A stretch of DNA of 64,000 bases, from NCBI RefSeq assembly GCF_003985145.1, contig NZ_ML133522.1:186001-250000 (forward strand), written 5' to 3'. The stretch's first letter is position 1; each line of letters begins with the position of its first letter. Below are positions 54,600 to 63,798 of the stretch, piece after piece. This stretch comes from Rhizobium anhuiense (GTDB taxonomy: Bacteria > Pseudomonadota > Alphaproteobacteria > Rhizobiales > Rhizobiaceae). The notes below the pieces were generated by a model that made no database searches, was not told where the DNA came from, and saw only the letters and a list, made by a program, of their open reading frames with translations. The position numbers and the translations under genes were made by a program.

Positions 54600-55532
54600 T
54601 CAATCGAAGAGGCTGGAGACGGACTCTTCCTGGGCCGTTCGGCTGATGGCTTCGCCGATCAGCGGCGCCGTCGTCACGATGCGGATATTGTGGGCCGAGA
54701 GCACGGCGGTGGTCGGCTGGATCGAATCCGTGATGACGAGTTCGCGCAGCTTCGAGGAGGTCACGCGGGTGACTGCGCCGCCCGAGAGAACGCCGTGGGT
54801 GATATAGGCGGTGACGCTGGATGCGCCCTTGGCCAGCATCGCGTCGGCCGCGTTGCAGAGCGTTCCGCCGGAATCGACGATGTCGTCGATCAGCAGGCAG
54901 TCCTTGCCGGCAATGTCGCCGATGATGTTCATGACTTCGGATTCACCCGGCCGATCGCGACGCTTGTCGACGATGGCCAGAAGACAGTCCAGCCGTTTGG
55001 CGAGCGCGCGGGCGCGAACCACGCCGCCGACGTCAGGCGAGACGACCACGACGTTGCTGAGATCATAGTGACTCTTGATGTCGCGGGTCAGCACCGGCAG
55101 CGCAAAGAGGTTGTCTGTGGGTATATCGAAGAAGCCCTGGATCTGACCTGCGTGGAGATCGAGCGTCATGACGCGGTCGGCGCCGGCTTCGGTGATCAGG
55201 TTTGCCACCAGCTTGGCGGAGATCGGCGTACGGCCGGAAGCGCGGCGGTCCTGACGCGCATAACCGAAATAGGGAAGCACGGCAGTGATGCGACGGGCTG
55301 ACGAACGACGCATCGCATCGATCATGATCAGCAGTTCCATCAGGTGGTCGTTGGCCGGGAAGGCAGTCGGCTGCACGAGGAAAACGTCCTCACCGCGGAC
55401 ATTTTCCTGGATTTCCACAAAGATTTCCTGATCGGCAAACCTTCGGACGCTGGCTCTCCCCAAGGGAACATTGAGATAGGTGCAGATCGCTTCGGCGAGT
55501 TGCCGGTTCGAATTGCCTGCGAAAACCTTCAT
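54600..55532 (-). CDS. prs: Ribose-phosphate pyrophosphokinase
   Basis: A 310-residue PRPP synthetase that supplies nucleotide, histidine and tryptophan synthesis. The N terminus [20 protein letters not shown] is typical. The flexible loop and ATP site are seen in [15 protein letters not shown], and the PRPP motif is [20 protein letters not shown]. Length is exactly that of the bacterial class I enzyme. ATG at 55532 is preceded by a weak purine run (GCGGACCAAA). It ends at a bidirectional terminator. The 105-base upstream gap separates it from the lipoprotein gene. Confidence 0.98.
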   Translation of the reverse strand: MKVFAGNSNRQLAEAICTYLNVPLGRASVRRFADQEIFVEIQENVRGEDVFLVQPTAFPANDHLMELLIMIDAMRRSSARRITAVLPYFGYARQDRRASGRTPISAKLVANLITEAGADRVMTLDLHAGQIQGFFDIPTDNLFALPVLTRDIKSHYDLSNVVVVSPDVGGVVRARALAKRLDCLLAIVDKRRDRPGESEVMNIIGDIAGKDCLLIDDIVDSGGTLCNAADAMLAKGASSVTAYITHGVLSGGAVTRVTSSKLRELVITDSIQPTTAVLSAHNIRIVTTAPLIGEAISRTAQEESVSSLFD

Positions 55533-55637
55533 TTTGGTCCGCCTGTTATGCGCTGATAGCCGCGCTTTTTAGTCAGCTTCCCGATGAATGCAAGGGCAAA
55601 GGTGCCACAGGCTTTCATATTTGCAAAAAGTTTGTGA

Positions 55638-56459
55638 CTAACCGCCCTGAGTCTGTCGCCAGGAGGAGAATTCCGCGATGGTTTTCGAGGCGATCTGCTG
55701 CATGACCGAGGCGGGAACGCCTGCCCAGGGATCGGCCGCGGCCGCCGGCACGCTTTCCTGCCCCTGGATGCGGTGCAGGCGACCGCCGGCGCTGTCGAGA
55801 ATGTCCCAGACATAGACCACTGTGACCTTGCCGTCGTCGCTGAAGGCTGAGAGATAGCCCTTGAGGATGTAATCGCTGCTCGCATCGGTCGAGCTCTTGA
55901 TGGAAAGGCCGTGCGCGCGCGCCTCGGCGCCGAGCTGACGTGAGAGCGGGGTCACGGCCTGCACCGGCGCGCCGATGATCGGCAGGAAGCGTACGGTATT
56001 GCCGCGGCCGGAGGAAGAACTGGGCGGCAGGGCCGCGGTCTGCTGTGGCTGTTGCGCCTCGGCCGGCTGAGCCGGCTGTGCGGGAAGCCCGCCATTGGCC
56101 GCCGCCGGTGGCAGCGATTGCCCCTCGATCGGAGTAGAGGCGGCCGGCGAGGAGCCGCTCCGCGACAGGGCGTCTGCCTGCTGCTGCATCGTCGTCGGCG
56201 GCGCGCCGCTGCCGGGCCGATAGGCCTGCTGCGACTGATTGTAGGCTGGATGGTAGCCGCCCTGCTGCGCACTTGCCGCGAAACCCGGCTGGCGGGTACC
56301 CGCCAAACGCTCGGCTTCGCTCTGCGACACCGGGCTCGACGATGTCGCCCCGGAGGAATCGCCGATATCGACCTGCGGCGTCAGTGCATCGGTGGTATTG
56401 CAAGCGGTCAGCAGAGCTGTGACGAACAGGAGCGTGGGCACAATCGCAGCTCGCGTCAT
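55638..56459 (-). CDS. Putative lipoprotein with Pro/Gln/Ser-rich linker
   Basis: A 273-residue lipoprotein. MTRAAIVPTLLFVTALLTAC gives a lipobox LTAC with the lipid Cys at residue 20 (start 56459; the frame is open to 56498). Residues 25-150 are low-complexity, rich in Q, S, P, A and G. A folded C-terminal domain begins at NTVRFLPIIGAPVQAVTPLS, with KVTVVYVWDILDSAGGRLHR typical of a beta fold. Envelope function unknown. It is preceded by the M24-fold gene with 91 bases between and may be the last gene of the lgt-side operon. Confidence 0.78.
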   Translation of the reverse strand: MTRAAIVPTLLFVTALLTACNTTDALTPQVDIGDSSGATSSSPVSQSEAERLAGTRQPGFAASAQQGGYHPAYNQSQQAYRPGSGAPPTTMQQQADALSRSGSSPAASTPIEGQSLPPAAANGGLPAQPAQPAEAQQPQQTAALPPSSSSGRGNTVRFLPIIGAPVQAVTPLSRQLGAEARAHGLSIKSSTDASSDYILKGYLSAFSDDGKVTVVYVWDILDSAGGRLHRIQGQESVPAAAADPWAGVPASVMQQIASKTIAEFSSWRQTQGG

Positions 56460-56550
56460 CCCTTGATCCGTCCTTCCCACAATTGCAATCAGCCCCACCC
56501 GAATTTATGCGGGCGGGGATGGTCGTCTGTCAATTCCGGATTCTCACCGG

Positions 56551-57702
56551 TCAGAGGCCGATGAAGTCGAGCGGATGCCGGGACAGCGGGCGCGGTGCAT
56601 CCGCTGTCGTCAGATAGGTCTGGCCGAGCGTCATCGCCGTGCCCGTGTCGGAATCGGCGATGATCATATGCACGAAGAGCGACATGTTCGGCTCGATCGG
56701 CTGCGGATTGCCGACATGGAACATCTGGTGCTCCATCCAGGACGGCGAGAAGCGGGCGCCGAGCGAATAACCACAGGCATTCAGCCGGTGGCGAGCCAGG
56801 CCGCGCTCATCGATGATCCTGGCATGCATGTCGAAGACATCGCCGAAGGTATGGCCGGGCTTCAGCACGGTCTCAATCGCCTCGATGGTCTCGCGGCAGG
56901 CGTTGTAAAGCTCGCGATGGCGGTGCGTCGGCTCGCCGACGACGATCGTGCGCATCATGGCGGCGTGGTAATGCGCATAGGCGCCGGCCCATTCGAGCGT
57001 CAGCTGGTCGTTGGCGTCGAGCTTGCGGCGGCCGGCCTTGTAGCGGCAGAGCAGGGCGTCGGCGCCGGAACCGATGATGAACTCGTTGGCGGGATAGTCG
57101 CCGCCGCCGGAAAAGATCGCGCCCTGCATGGCGGCGAGGATATCGGCCTCGTCGGCGCCGGGCTTCGTCAACCGGATTGCGGCATCGAGCGCATCGTCGG
57201 CCAGAACGGCGGCGCGCTCGACATAGGCGACCTCGGTCGGGCTCTTGATCAGGCGCAGGCGGCTGACGAGGTAGGAGGCGTCGACGATCTGGCCGAAGGT
57301 GGTCAGTTGCGCGTCAAGCAGGCGGGCGACGCGGCCGGTCATGCCGTGCGTATCATATTCGACGCCGATGCGGGTGCCGAGCAGATCCATCTCGACCAGC
57401 AGGTTCTTCAGGTCGAGCGTCGGATCGGCATTGACCCGGTCGACCCAGATATGGATGTCCTCGAGGATCGAGGTGTGCCTGGCCTGGCGAAGATCGGCCG
57501 AGCGGGTGATCAGCGCCATGGTGCCGTCGCTCTTGACGACCAGCGTCTGGAAGAAGCAGTAGCCGAAGGTGTCGTAGCCGGTCAGCCAGTACATGCTTTC
57601 CTGGGCGAAGAGCAGCAGGGCGTCGAGCTTTTCTTCCTTCATCTTCTCGGTGAGGCGCGCAAGCCGGCTTGCGAATTCAGCCTTTTCGAAGTGCAGTGCC
57701 AT
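56551..57702 (-). CDS. M24-family (pita-bread fold) protein lacking the metal ligands
   Basis: A 383-residue aminopeptidase P/creatinase-like protein. The N-terminal creatinase domain (MYWLTGYDTFGYCFFQTL) and pita-bread core are clear. The metal-site positions are not those of a peptidase. The D-x-G...SDxTRT block reads EWAGAYAHYHAAMMRT, the His-containing GHGIG block reads CGYSLGARF, and the final ExD block reads AMTLGQTYL. Four or more of the five usual ligands are replaced, as in creatinase, which needs no metal. It is probably a hydrolase of another C-N bond. ATG 57702 lies five bases after pgeF. Confidence 0.82.
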   Translation of the reverse strand: MALHFEKAEFASRLARLTEKMKEEKLDALLLFAQESMYWLTGYDTFGYCFFQTLVVKSDGTMALITRSADLRQARHTSILEDIHIWVDRVNADPTLDLKNLLVEMDLLGTRIGVEYDTHGMTGRVARLLDAQLTTFGQIVDASYLVSRLRLIKSPTEVAYVERAAVLADDALDAAIRLTKPGADEADILAAMQGAIFSGGGDYPANEFIIGSGADALLCRYKAGRRKLDANDQLTLEWAGAYAHYHAAMMRTIVVGEPTHRHRELYNACRETIEAIETVLKPGHTFGDVFDMHARIIDERGLARHRLNACGYSLGARFSPSWMEHQMFHVGNPQPIEPNMSLFVHMIIADSDTGTAMTLGQTYLTTADAPRPLSRHPLDFIGL

Positions 57703-57707
57703 TCTGC

Positions 57708-58502
57708 TCAAGTCTCCCTGATTGATATCGCGGAAATCTGGCGGCCGTAATCCGGCTCCTTGCGATGTGTCGTTCTGCGATAGGAAAAGAAGCGCTCGCT
57801 GTCCGGATAGGTGCACAGGCCGAGACTTTCGGCGCGCACGCCGGCTTTCGTCAGCCGATCGACGGTCAGCCCCGGCAGGTCGAACATGGCGTGGCCTGAT
57901 GTTGCGGAAGGCACGAAGAAGCGATCGTCATCCGGGTTCTCGGCGACGAAACGCTCGACGAACTCGGGACCGACTTCATAACTTGCCTGGCTGATCGAGG
58001 GGCCAAGGCAGGCGACGATGCTGCCGCGGTCCGCACCCAGCGCCTCCATGGCGGCGATGGTATTTTCGAGCACGCCCGTCAGCACGCCCTTCCACCCGGC
58101 ATGGGCGGCGCCGATGACGCGGTTGTCGGGGTCGGCGAAAAGGATCGGCCCGCAATCGGCGGCGAGCACGCCAAGCGCAATGCCGGGGGCCGCCGTCACC
58201 ATCGCATCGGCGTCGGGGCGGGCACCGTCGTAATTGGCGCGGATCGTCACGACATCGGGGGAATGAACCTGATGCACGGTTGCCAGCCGTTCGACCGGCA
58301 GGTCGAACCAGGCGGCGACACGGCGGCGGTTTTCCAGGACCTTGTCGCGTTCGTCGCTGGAGCTGAGGCCGACATTGAGGCCGCGATACAGCCCTTCGGA
58401 AACGCCGCCGGCCCGAGTGAAATAACCGTGGCGGATGGTGCTGCCCGCCGCTTCGTTCAGCAGCGTGCTTTCGATCGGTGCGGGAGAGGCCGCGTCCTGC
58501 AT
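57708..58502 (-). CDS. pgeF: Peptidoglycan editing factor PgeF / YfiH (multicopper-like fold)
   Basis: A 264-residue protein of the YfiH/laccase-domain family. Characterised members remove misplaced residues from peptidoglycan precursors or act on purine nucleosides; both claims exist. Motifs: GYFTRAGGVSEGLYRGLNVG, then HQVHSPDVV, ADCGPILFAD and GAAHAGWKGV, giving the zinc His/Cys/His set. The frame is first-ATG 58502, with no clear site. It is followed five bases later by the M24-fold gene and preceded by midA with a 111-base gap. The lgt-midA-pgeF order is common in alphaproteobacteria. Confidence 0.93.
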   Translation of the reverse strand: MQDAASPAPIESTLLNEAAGSTIRHGYFTRAGGVSEGLYRGLNVGLSSSDERDKVLENRRRVAAWFDLPVERLATVHQVHSPDVVTIRANYDGARPDADAMVTAAPGIALGVLAADCGPILFADPDNRVIGAAHAGWKGVLTGVLENTIAAMEALGADRGSIVACLGPSISQASYEVGPEFVERFVAENPDDDRFFVPSATSGHAMFDLPGLTVDRLTKAGVRAESLGLCTYPDSERFFSYRRTTHRKEPDYGRQISAISIRET

Positions 58503-58613
58503 CTGTGATTCCGGGGTTTTTAAGGGGTTTGTTATTATCCCAAGCGCATCGCATATGCGGCGCGCTTCAAGTTCTTGTTGCGCTGGGATGTTGAACCAGC
58601 CGCGTGCGCCCTG

Positions 58614-59714
58614 TCAATCCACCGGGCGAAAGGGCATGAGATCGACGGCGGGATGGGAGACCGCCATTACCTTGAAGAGTTCGCCCATCCGGCCTTCACC
58701 GGCGCCGGCGAGCCTTTCGACCGCCGTCTGGATGATCTGCTGGGTTTGCTGCTCGCGGTCGCGGCCGAGGGCGGCCGCGCGCTCGAGGATGCCGAGGCCG
58801 GTCAGAAAATCACCCTGATGCAGGGCGCCGTTCAGATGGACGCCGGCCGCAAGCGCCGTTTCGGCGAGCTGCTGGAAGTCGACATGGCTCGTCAGATCGG
58901 CTTCACCGGGATGGGCGAGCGGCGGGTCGAATTCATGCATGCGCACGGCTTGCAGCGTATCGCCGAAGCCGGTGACGAGATGACCGTAGTCGATCGCGAG
59001 CGCCGTGCCGCCGAAGGCGCGCAGCCGCTCGCAGATCGCCATCATCACCGCCTGGCGGGCCGGCGAGATCTCGAAGAGCGTACCGACCGGCACGTTCTGC
59101 ACCGGTTCGGGAAGAAGCGCGGGATCGAGGCCGGCGACGCCGGCGGCGAAGGTCAGTTCGCCATCGGCGTCGATGCCGACCATGCGTTCGCGGAAACCCG
59201 TCGGCATGCGGACGAACTGGCGGATCGGGATGGCGTCGAAGAGTTCGTTGGCGGCAATCAAGGTGAAGCCTGATGGTACTTCGTCGAAGCCATCGTGCCA
59301 GGAAATCTTCTCGCCGTGGGGTTCGAGCGTCTGGCTCTGGACGTCGCGCAGGCGCTCACTGGTTTCGACGAGATGCACGGTCATGGCGTCGAAAAGCGGT
59401 GGAGCGATGCGGGAGATGACGCGCAGCATGTCTGCCATCATCGTGCCGCGGCCAGGGCCGATCTCGACGAGGCGGACGTCGGCCGGCGTGCCGTGACGCT
59501 GCCACGCATGGACGATGAAGACGCCGATCATCTCGCCGAAAATCTGGCTGACCTCGGGCGCGGTGACGAAGTCGCCGGAACGGCCGAAGGGCTCGCGGGT
59601 GCGGTAATAGCCGTGTTCGGGATCGGCGAGGCACAGCGAGAAATAATCGGTGACGCTGATCGGGCCGTTCGCCTGGATGATCGCCTTGATCTTTTCGCCT
59701 AGAGCGGTGGTCAT
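58614..59714 (-). CDS. midA: MidA/NDUFAF7-type SAM-dependent methyltransferase
   Basis: A 366-residue protein of the DUF185/MidA family. The mitochondrial counterpart NDUFAF7 methylates an arginine of a complex I subunit. Motif I is VEIGPGRGTMMADM, preceded by the DYFSLCLADPEHGYY and SGDFVTAPEVSQIFGEM stretches specific to this family. In bacteria a complex I role is likely but unproven. It lies 18 bases after lgt and is probably cotranscribed with it. Length is normal. Confidence 0.92.
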   Translation of the reverse strand: MTTALGEKIKAIIQANGPISVTDYFSLCLADPEHGYYRTREPFGRSGDFVTAPEVSQIFGEMIGVFIVHAWQRHGTPADVRLVEIGPGRGTMMADMLRVISRIAPPLFDAMTVHLVETSERLRDVQSQTLEPHGEKISWHDGFDEVPSGFTLIAANELFDAIPIRQFVRMPTGFRERMVGIDADGELTFAAGVAGLDPALLPEPVQNVPVGTLFEISPARQAVMMAICERLRAFGGTALAIDYGHLVTGFGDTLQAVRMHEFDPPLAHPGEADLTSHVDFQQLAETALAAGVHLNGALHQGDFLTGLGILERAAALGRDREQQTQQIIQTAVERLAGAGEGRMGELFKVMAVSHPAVDLMPFRPVD

Positions 59715-59732
59715 GTCGCGCGTCCTGCCGTT

Positions 59733-60581
59733 TCAGAGCTGCAGCGCAGCCTGGCGGCGGGCCCGCAGCATCGCCCAGAGGCCAAGCAGGATCATCGGGA
59801 AAGAGAGCACCATGCCCATGGTCAGCCAGTTCGTGCCGATGAGGTAACCGATCTGGGCGTCAGGCTCGCGGAAGAATTCGACGAAAATGCGCGACAACGC
59901 ATAACCGCAGACAAAGACACCCGTGATGAAACCGGGGCTTTTCAGCGCCCGCATGAAATAGACGAGGGCGGCCAGCACCAGCAGCAGAACGATGCCTTCG
60001 AGGCCGGCTTCGTAAAGCTGGCTCGGATGGCGGGCGAACGGGCCGCCGGTCGGGAAGACCACGGCCCAGGGCACGTCGGTCAACCGGCCCCAGAGCTCGC
60101 CATTGATGAAATTGGCGATGCGGCCGAAAAACAGCCCGAAGGGAACGACAGCAGCGACGATGTCGAACAGGCTCCAGATCGGGATGGCGTTGCGGCGGGC
60201 AAAGAGGATCATGGCGATCGTCGTGCCGGTCAGGCCGCCATGGAAGGACATGCCGCCGTTCCAGATCTCGAGCGCGCGGACGGGACTGCGCAGGACGGCA
60301 GGGAGATCATAGAAGAAGATATAGCCGAGACGGCCGCCGAGGACGACGCCAAGCGCTGCCCAGACGATGAAATCGTCGAGCTGCGTCCTTGATATCGGCG
60401 AGACGTTGCCGGGCCAGAGACTGTCATTGGCGGCGAGGCGGCGCGCATAGGCCCAGCCGAGCAGGATGCCGGCGACATAGGCAAGACCATACCAGTGAAT
60501 CGCCACCGGACCGATCGAAAAGGCGATCGGATCGATATCCGGGAAAGGCATGATGGCAAGGAGATTGGCTGCTGTCGGCAA
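59733..60581 (-). CDS. lgt: Prolipoprotein diacylglyceryl transferase
   Basis: A 282-residue inner-membrane enzyme adding diacylglycerol to the lipobox Cys of prolipoproteins. About seven hydrophobic segments are seen. The Lgt signature is [14 protein letters not shown] (residues about 150-163), with HGGLTG and the catalytic-loop [10 protein letters not shown]. The N terminus [20 protein letters not shown] matches relatives, so 60581 is preferred to the ATG at 60551. It is first of lgt-midA-(pgeF). Its product would act on the lipoprotein at 55638 and others. Divergent from ubiK. Confidence 0.97.
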   Translation of the reverse strand: MPTAANLLAIMPFPDIDPIAFSIGPVAIHWYGLAYVAGILLGWAYARRLAANDSLWPGNVSPISRTQLDDFIVWAALGVVLGGRLGYIFFYDLPAVLRSPVRALEIWNGGMSFHGGLTGTTIAMILFARRNAIPIWSLFDIVAAVVPFGLFFGRIANFINGELWGRLTDVPWAVVFPTGGPFARHPSQLYEAGLEGIVLLLVLAALVYFMRALKSPGFITGVFVCGYALSRIFVEFFREPDAQIGYLIGTNWLTMGMVLSFPMILLGLWAMLRARRQAALQL

Positions 60582-60782
60582 GGTTTTCCCACCTGTTTGG
60601 TTGCGCGGAACATGCCGCTGCGATCCCGGACGGTCAAGTCCATTGTTCGTGATGGCCCGTTTGCGGCCGCTTCCCGAGGCCTATCCCGTGCAAAGCGCTT
60701 GCATCGTCGATGGTGAAGCCCTACCTCAATCCTCGAGGCCCCGAAGGGCTGAATTCACCTCATGCGAAGGGAGAAAAACGCC

Positions 60783-61043
60783 ATGACGACCGGAACGAAC
60801 CGCATCATGGACGAATTCGCCAAGCTGATGACCGATGCGGCCGGTGCCGCCCAGGGCGTCCGCAAGGAGATCGAAACCGCGTTCAACGCCCAGGCCGAGC
60901 GTTGGCTGAACAGTATGGACGTCGTTAAGCGCGAGGAGTTCGAGGCCGTGCGCGAGATGGCGATCAAGGCACGCGACGAGAACGAGGCGCTCGCCGCCCG
61001 CGTCGCGGCACTCGAGGCGAAGCTTGCCGGCGAAGGGCACTGA
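60783..61043 (+). CDS. ubiK: BMFP-domain protein, UbiK-like ubiquinone accessory factor
   Basis: An 86-residue acidic helical protein. The BMFP domain covers about residues 5-80 (RIMDEFAKLMTDAAGAAQGV, then KREEFEAVREMAIKARDENE), ending in a Glu/Ala coiled coil LAARVAALEAKLAGEGH. In Enterobacteria UbiK/YqiC helps the ubiquinone-synthesis complex; the same role here is inferred. GGGAG upstream of the ATG at 60783, with the in-frame ATG 60762 less likely. It is divergent from lgt and is followed by a 389-base non-coding gap. Confidence 0.85.
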   Translation: MTTGTNRIMDEFAKLMTDAAGAAQGVRKEIETAFNAQAERWLNSMDVVKREEFEAVREMAIKARDENEALAARVAALEAKLAGEGH

Positions 61044-61432
61044 AGTCCCGATATGACGCAGGTGCGGCACGTCTTCCTGGCAGATGCCGCATCTGTCACA
61101 AAAAATTCAGGTGAGTTTTCCACCTGTGGACACTGCCAAAAAAGCCAATTCGCAGAGTCGCTTATTCTCCCTTCTGAATTGAATTTCGAAGAGCCTTTCC
61201 ACAGTGGCCGGTCCTATTTTCCGTTCGGGGGGCTGGCAGGGGGCAAGGGGCGCTATACACTGATTTTAAATGATGATTCGAAGCGACTTGGTAAGCTCCG
61301 GGCAGGTTATCTGCGTTAAGTCTGGCAGCGGTTCAACGATCATCCGAGTGGTGGTTTCCGGTATTTGCGTGTGTCTTTCTTGTGTTCGTACACCAAGTTA
61401 AGTCGCATTCGTTCCGGTCAAGAAGGTGCTGC
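61044..61432. other. Intergenic region upstream of ybjN-proC-csaA
   Basis: 389 bases. An 88-codon ORF at 61053-61319 has no ribosome site, a skewed composition and no recognisable fold, so it is not called. Two TTTCCAC-like motifs (TTTTCCACCTGTGGA near 61118 and TTTCCACAGTGG near 61196) resemble loose DnaA or dyad sites. The rest presumably contains the operon promoter. Confidence 0.4.
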
Positions 61433-61933
61433 ATGAACCTGATGGAATTGGAAGTCGAGCGTCAGTCGAACCCGGTCGATATGATCGAGTACGTTGCCTC
61501 CAACAACGACTGGTCGTTTGAACGGTCCGGCGAGGACGAGATCGCGATGACGGTCGAGGGTCGCTGGACGGACTATCACGTCTCCTTCTCCTGGATGGAG
61601 GAGTTCGAGGCGCTGCACCTTGGCTGCGCCTTCGATATCAAAGTTCCCGACATCAGGGTCAACGAGGTGGTCAAGCTGCTCTCGGCGATCAACGGGCAGG
61701 TGCTGATGGGTCATTTCGATCTCTGGCGCCAGGAAGATGTCGTCATTTTCCGCCAGTCGCTGCTGCTCGCCGGCGGTGCAGAGCCCACCAACCGTCAGGT
61801 GGAGGTGCTGCTTTCCAGCGCGCTCGATACCTGCGAAGCCTATTTCCAGGCATTCCAGTTCGTCGTCTGGTCCGGCATGGAAGCGACGAAGGCGATGGAA
61901 GCCGTGCTGTTCGAAACAGTCGGCGAGGCATAA
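61433..61933 (+). CDS. YbjN domain-containing protein
   Basis: A 166-residue soluble protein of the YbjN family, a fold related to type III secretion chaperones whose members affect motility and stress phenotypes in E. coli. Typical stretches are MIEYVASNNDWSFERSGEDE, FSWMEEFEALHLGCAFDIKV, and NGQVLMGHFDLWRQEDVVIF. AGAAGG precedes the ATG at 61433. It lies one base upstream of proC, so the two form a tight operon as in other Rhizobiaceae. The precise role is unknown. Confidence 0.88.
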   Translation: MNLMELEVERQSNPVDMIEYVASNNDWSFERSGEDEIAMTVEGRWTDYHVSFSWMEEFEALHLGCAFDIKVPDIRVNEVVKLLSAINGQVLMGHFDLWRQEDVVIFRQSLLLAGGAEPTNRQVEVLLSSALDTCEAYFQAFQFVVWSGMEATKAMEAVLFETVGEA

Positions 61934-61934
61934 G

Positions 61935-62762
61935 ATGCCGACGAAGCGTTTCTCCTCGACAAATCCCGTCCTTTTGATCGGCGCCGGAAACATGGGCGGG
62001 GCGATGCTATCGGGCTGGCTGAAAAGCGGCGTCCCGGGCTCGGCCGTCATTGTCGTCGATCCCGGTCCGTCGCCGGCGATGCTGGCGACGATCAACGAAG
62101 CTGGCGCCACCCATGTGACCGCGCTCCCGGCGGATTTGAAGGCAAGCGTGCTGTTCCTCGCGGTCAAGCCACAGGTGATGGAGACGGTGCTGCCGACGGT
62201 GAAGAGTGCGATCGGGCCGGACACGGTCGTCGTCTCGGTCGCGGCCGGCAAGACGCTCGGTTTCCTCGAGAAGCATCTGGGTAAAGCCGCCATGGTGCGC
62301 GCCATGCCGAACACGCCCGCTATGGTTGGGCGCGGCGTCACCGGCGCCTTTGCCAATTCAGGGGTCAGCGATCAGCAGCGTGAGCGCGTCCATTCCCTTC
62401 TGCGCGTCTCGGGGCCTGTCGAGTGGGTGCCCGCGGAAGCCGATATCGATGCCGTGACGGCGCTTTCGGGCAGTGGTCCGGCCTATGTCTTCTATCTCGT
62501 CGAATGTATGGCGGAGGCAGGCCGTAAACTCGGTCTGCAGGCGGACCTCGCCATGCGTCTTGCGCGGGAAACAGTCGCGGGGGCTGGTGAACTTTTGCAC
62601 CAGTCCCCCGACGGCGCTTCGCGGCTGCGCGAGAATGTGACCTCTCCCGGCGGCACGACGGCGGCGGCGCTCGCCGTGCTGATGGCAGAGGACGGCATGC
62701 AGCCTCTGTTCGACGCGGCACTCGCGGCGGCGCGCAAGCGGGCCGAGGAACTGGCCGGCTGA
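61935..62762 (+). CDS. proC: Pyrroline-5-carboxylate reductase
   Basis: A 275-residue NADPH-dependent enzyme, the last step of proline synthesis. The Rossmann start is [18 protein letters not shown]. Further motifs are [22 protein letters not shown], and the signature near the C terminus, [17 protein letters not shown]. Length is normal. ATG at 61935 begins one base after the ybjN stop, so it depends on ybjN translation. csaA follows with a 10-base gap. Confidence 0.96.
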   Translation: MPTKRFSSTNPVLLIGAGNMGGAMLSGWLKSGVPGSAVIVVDPGPSPAMLATINEAGATHVTALPADLKASVLFLAVKPQVMETVLPTVKSAIGPDTVVVSVAAGKTLGFLEKHLGKAAMVRAMPNTPAMVGRGVTGAFANSGVSDQQRERVHSLLRVSGPVEWVPAEADIDAVTALSGSGPAYVFYLVECMAEAGRKLGLQADLAMRLARETVAGAGELLHQSPDGASRLRENVTSPGGTTAAALAVLMAEDGMQPLFDAALAAARKRAEELAG

Positions 62763-62772
62763 CGGAGACGAC

Positions 62773-63114
62773 ATGGCCGAAGAGATCACCTATGCCGATT
62801 TCGAGCGTGTCGATATTCGTGTCGGCACGATCATCGAGGCCAGCCCCTTTCCGGAAGCGCGCAAGCCGGCGATCAAGCTGGTGATCGATTTCGGCCCTGA
62901 GATCGGCACGAAGAAATCCTCAGCGCAGATCACCGTGCATTATATGCCGGAAAGCCTGATCGGCCGGCAGGTGCTCGGCGTCGTCAATTTCCCGCCGCGC
63001 CAGATCGGGCCGTTCCGCTCGGAAGTGCTGACGCTGGGATTCGAGGACGAGAACGGCGCGATCGTGCTTGCGGCCGTCGAGCAGCCGGTGCCGAACGGCC
63101 GGAAGATGATGTGA
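62773..63114 (+). CDS. csaA: tRNA-binding/chaperone CsaA-like protein
   Basis: A 113-residue OB-fold protein of the CsaA/tRNA-binding EMAP-II type, a dimeric putative secretion chaperone in Bacillus. The domain is whole: [46 protein letters not shown], ending with [15 protein letters not shown] precedes the ATG. It follows proC by ten bases. Function in rhizobia is unproven. Confidence 0.93.
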   Translation: MAEEITYADFERVDIRVGTIIEASPFPEARKPAIKLVIDFGPEIGTKKSSAQITVHYMPESLIGRQVLGVVNFPPRQIGPFRSEVLTLGFEDENGAIVLAAVEQPVPNGRKMM

Positions 63115-63153
63115 GCGGGCGGAGCGCAGCTTCGCCGCCCATTCTCCACTAGG

Positions 63154-63798
63154 TCAGATTTCCCGCAAAAACGGATTGCTTCGCCGCTCATCGCCGATGC
63201 GGCTGCCGGGACCGTGGCCGCAGATGAAGCCGACGTCGTCGCCGAGCGGCAGCACCTTGTCGCGGATCGAATCAAGAAGCTGCTGATGATCGCCGCCCGG
63301 CAGGTCGGTGCGGCCGATCGAGCCGTTGAAGAGCACGTCGCCGAGATGGGCGAAATTCTGCGCGCGGTTGAAATAGATGACGTGGCCGGGGGCATGGCCG
63401 GGCGTGTGATAGACCTCGAATTCGTGGGCGCCGAAGGAGATCTTGTCGCCATCCTTCAGCCAGCGGTCGGGCACGACGTTACGCAATCCTGATATGCCGT
63501 ATTTCGCAGCCTGGCTCTCGACCCGCTGCAGCAGCGGCAGATCGTCCTGATGCGGGCCGACCACATCGACCCCGAGGGCCTCCTTCAGTTCGCTGGCGCC
63601 GCCCGCATGGTCGAGATGGCCATGCGTCAGCCAGATTTCCTTGATGGTCAACCCGTTTTCCGCGATCGCCTGCAGGATGAGCGGCACGTCGCCGCCCGGA
63701 TCGATGACGACGCCTTCCTTGGTATCTGGATCGAAGAAGATCGTGCAGTTCTGCTGGAAGGGTGTCACCGGAATAATGCCGGCCTGGAGCATGCCCAT
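63154..63798 (-). CDS. MBL-fold metallo-hydrolase (glyoxalase II-like)
   Basis: A 214-residue metallo-beta-lactamase-fold hydrolase. The zinc motif is THGHLDHAGG, followed by HTPGHAPGHV and FICGHGPGS, giving a full set of His/Asp ligands. IPVTPFQQNCTIFFD near the start is typical of the small glyoxalase-II-like group (YcbL type). ATG at 63798 begins the conserved N terminus; the frame is open to 63891. It is convergent with csaA, with a GGGCGG/CCGCCC stem-loop in between but no T-run. The substrate is probably a thioester; untested. Confidence 0.88.
   Translation of the reverse strand: MGMLQAGIIPVTPFQQNCTIFFDPDTKEGVVIDPGGDVPLILQAIAENGLTIKEIWLTHGHLDHAGGASELKEALGVDVVGPHQDDLPLLQRVESQAAKYGISGLRNVVPDRWLKDGDKISFGAHEFEVYHTPGHAPGHVIYFNRAQNFAHLGDVLFNGSIGRTDLPGGDHQQLLDSIRDKVLPLGDDVGFICGHGPGSRIGDERRSNPFLREI

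Noticed and set aside
61110..61210. Two TTTCCAC-type motifs resembling DnaA boxes
   Set aside because: They deviate from TTATCCACA, there are only two, and there is no AT-rich unwinding region or origin-linked gene here.
61053..61319. 88-codon plus-strand ORF downstream of ubiK
   Set aside because: No ribosome site, odd composition, no recognisable fold; lies in the promoter region of ybjN.
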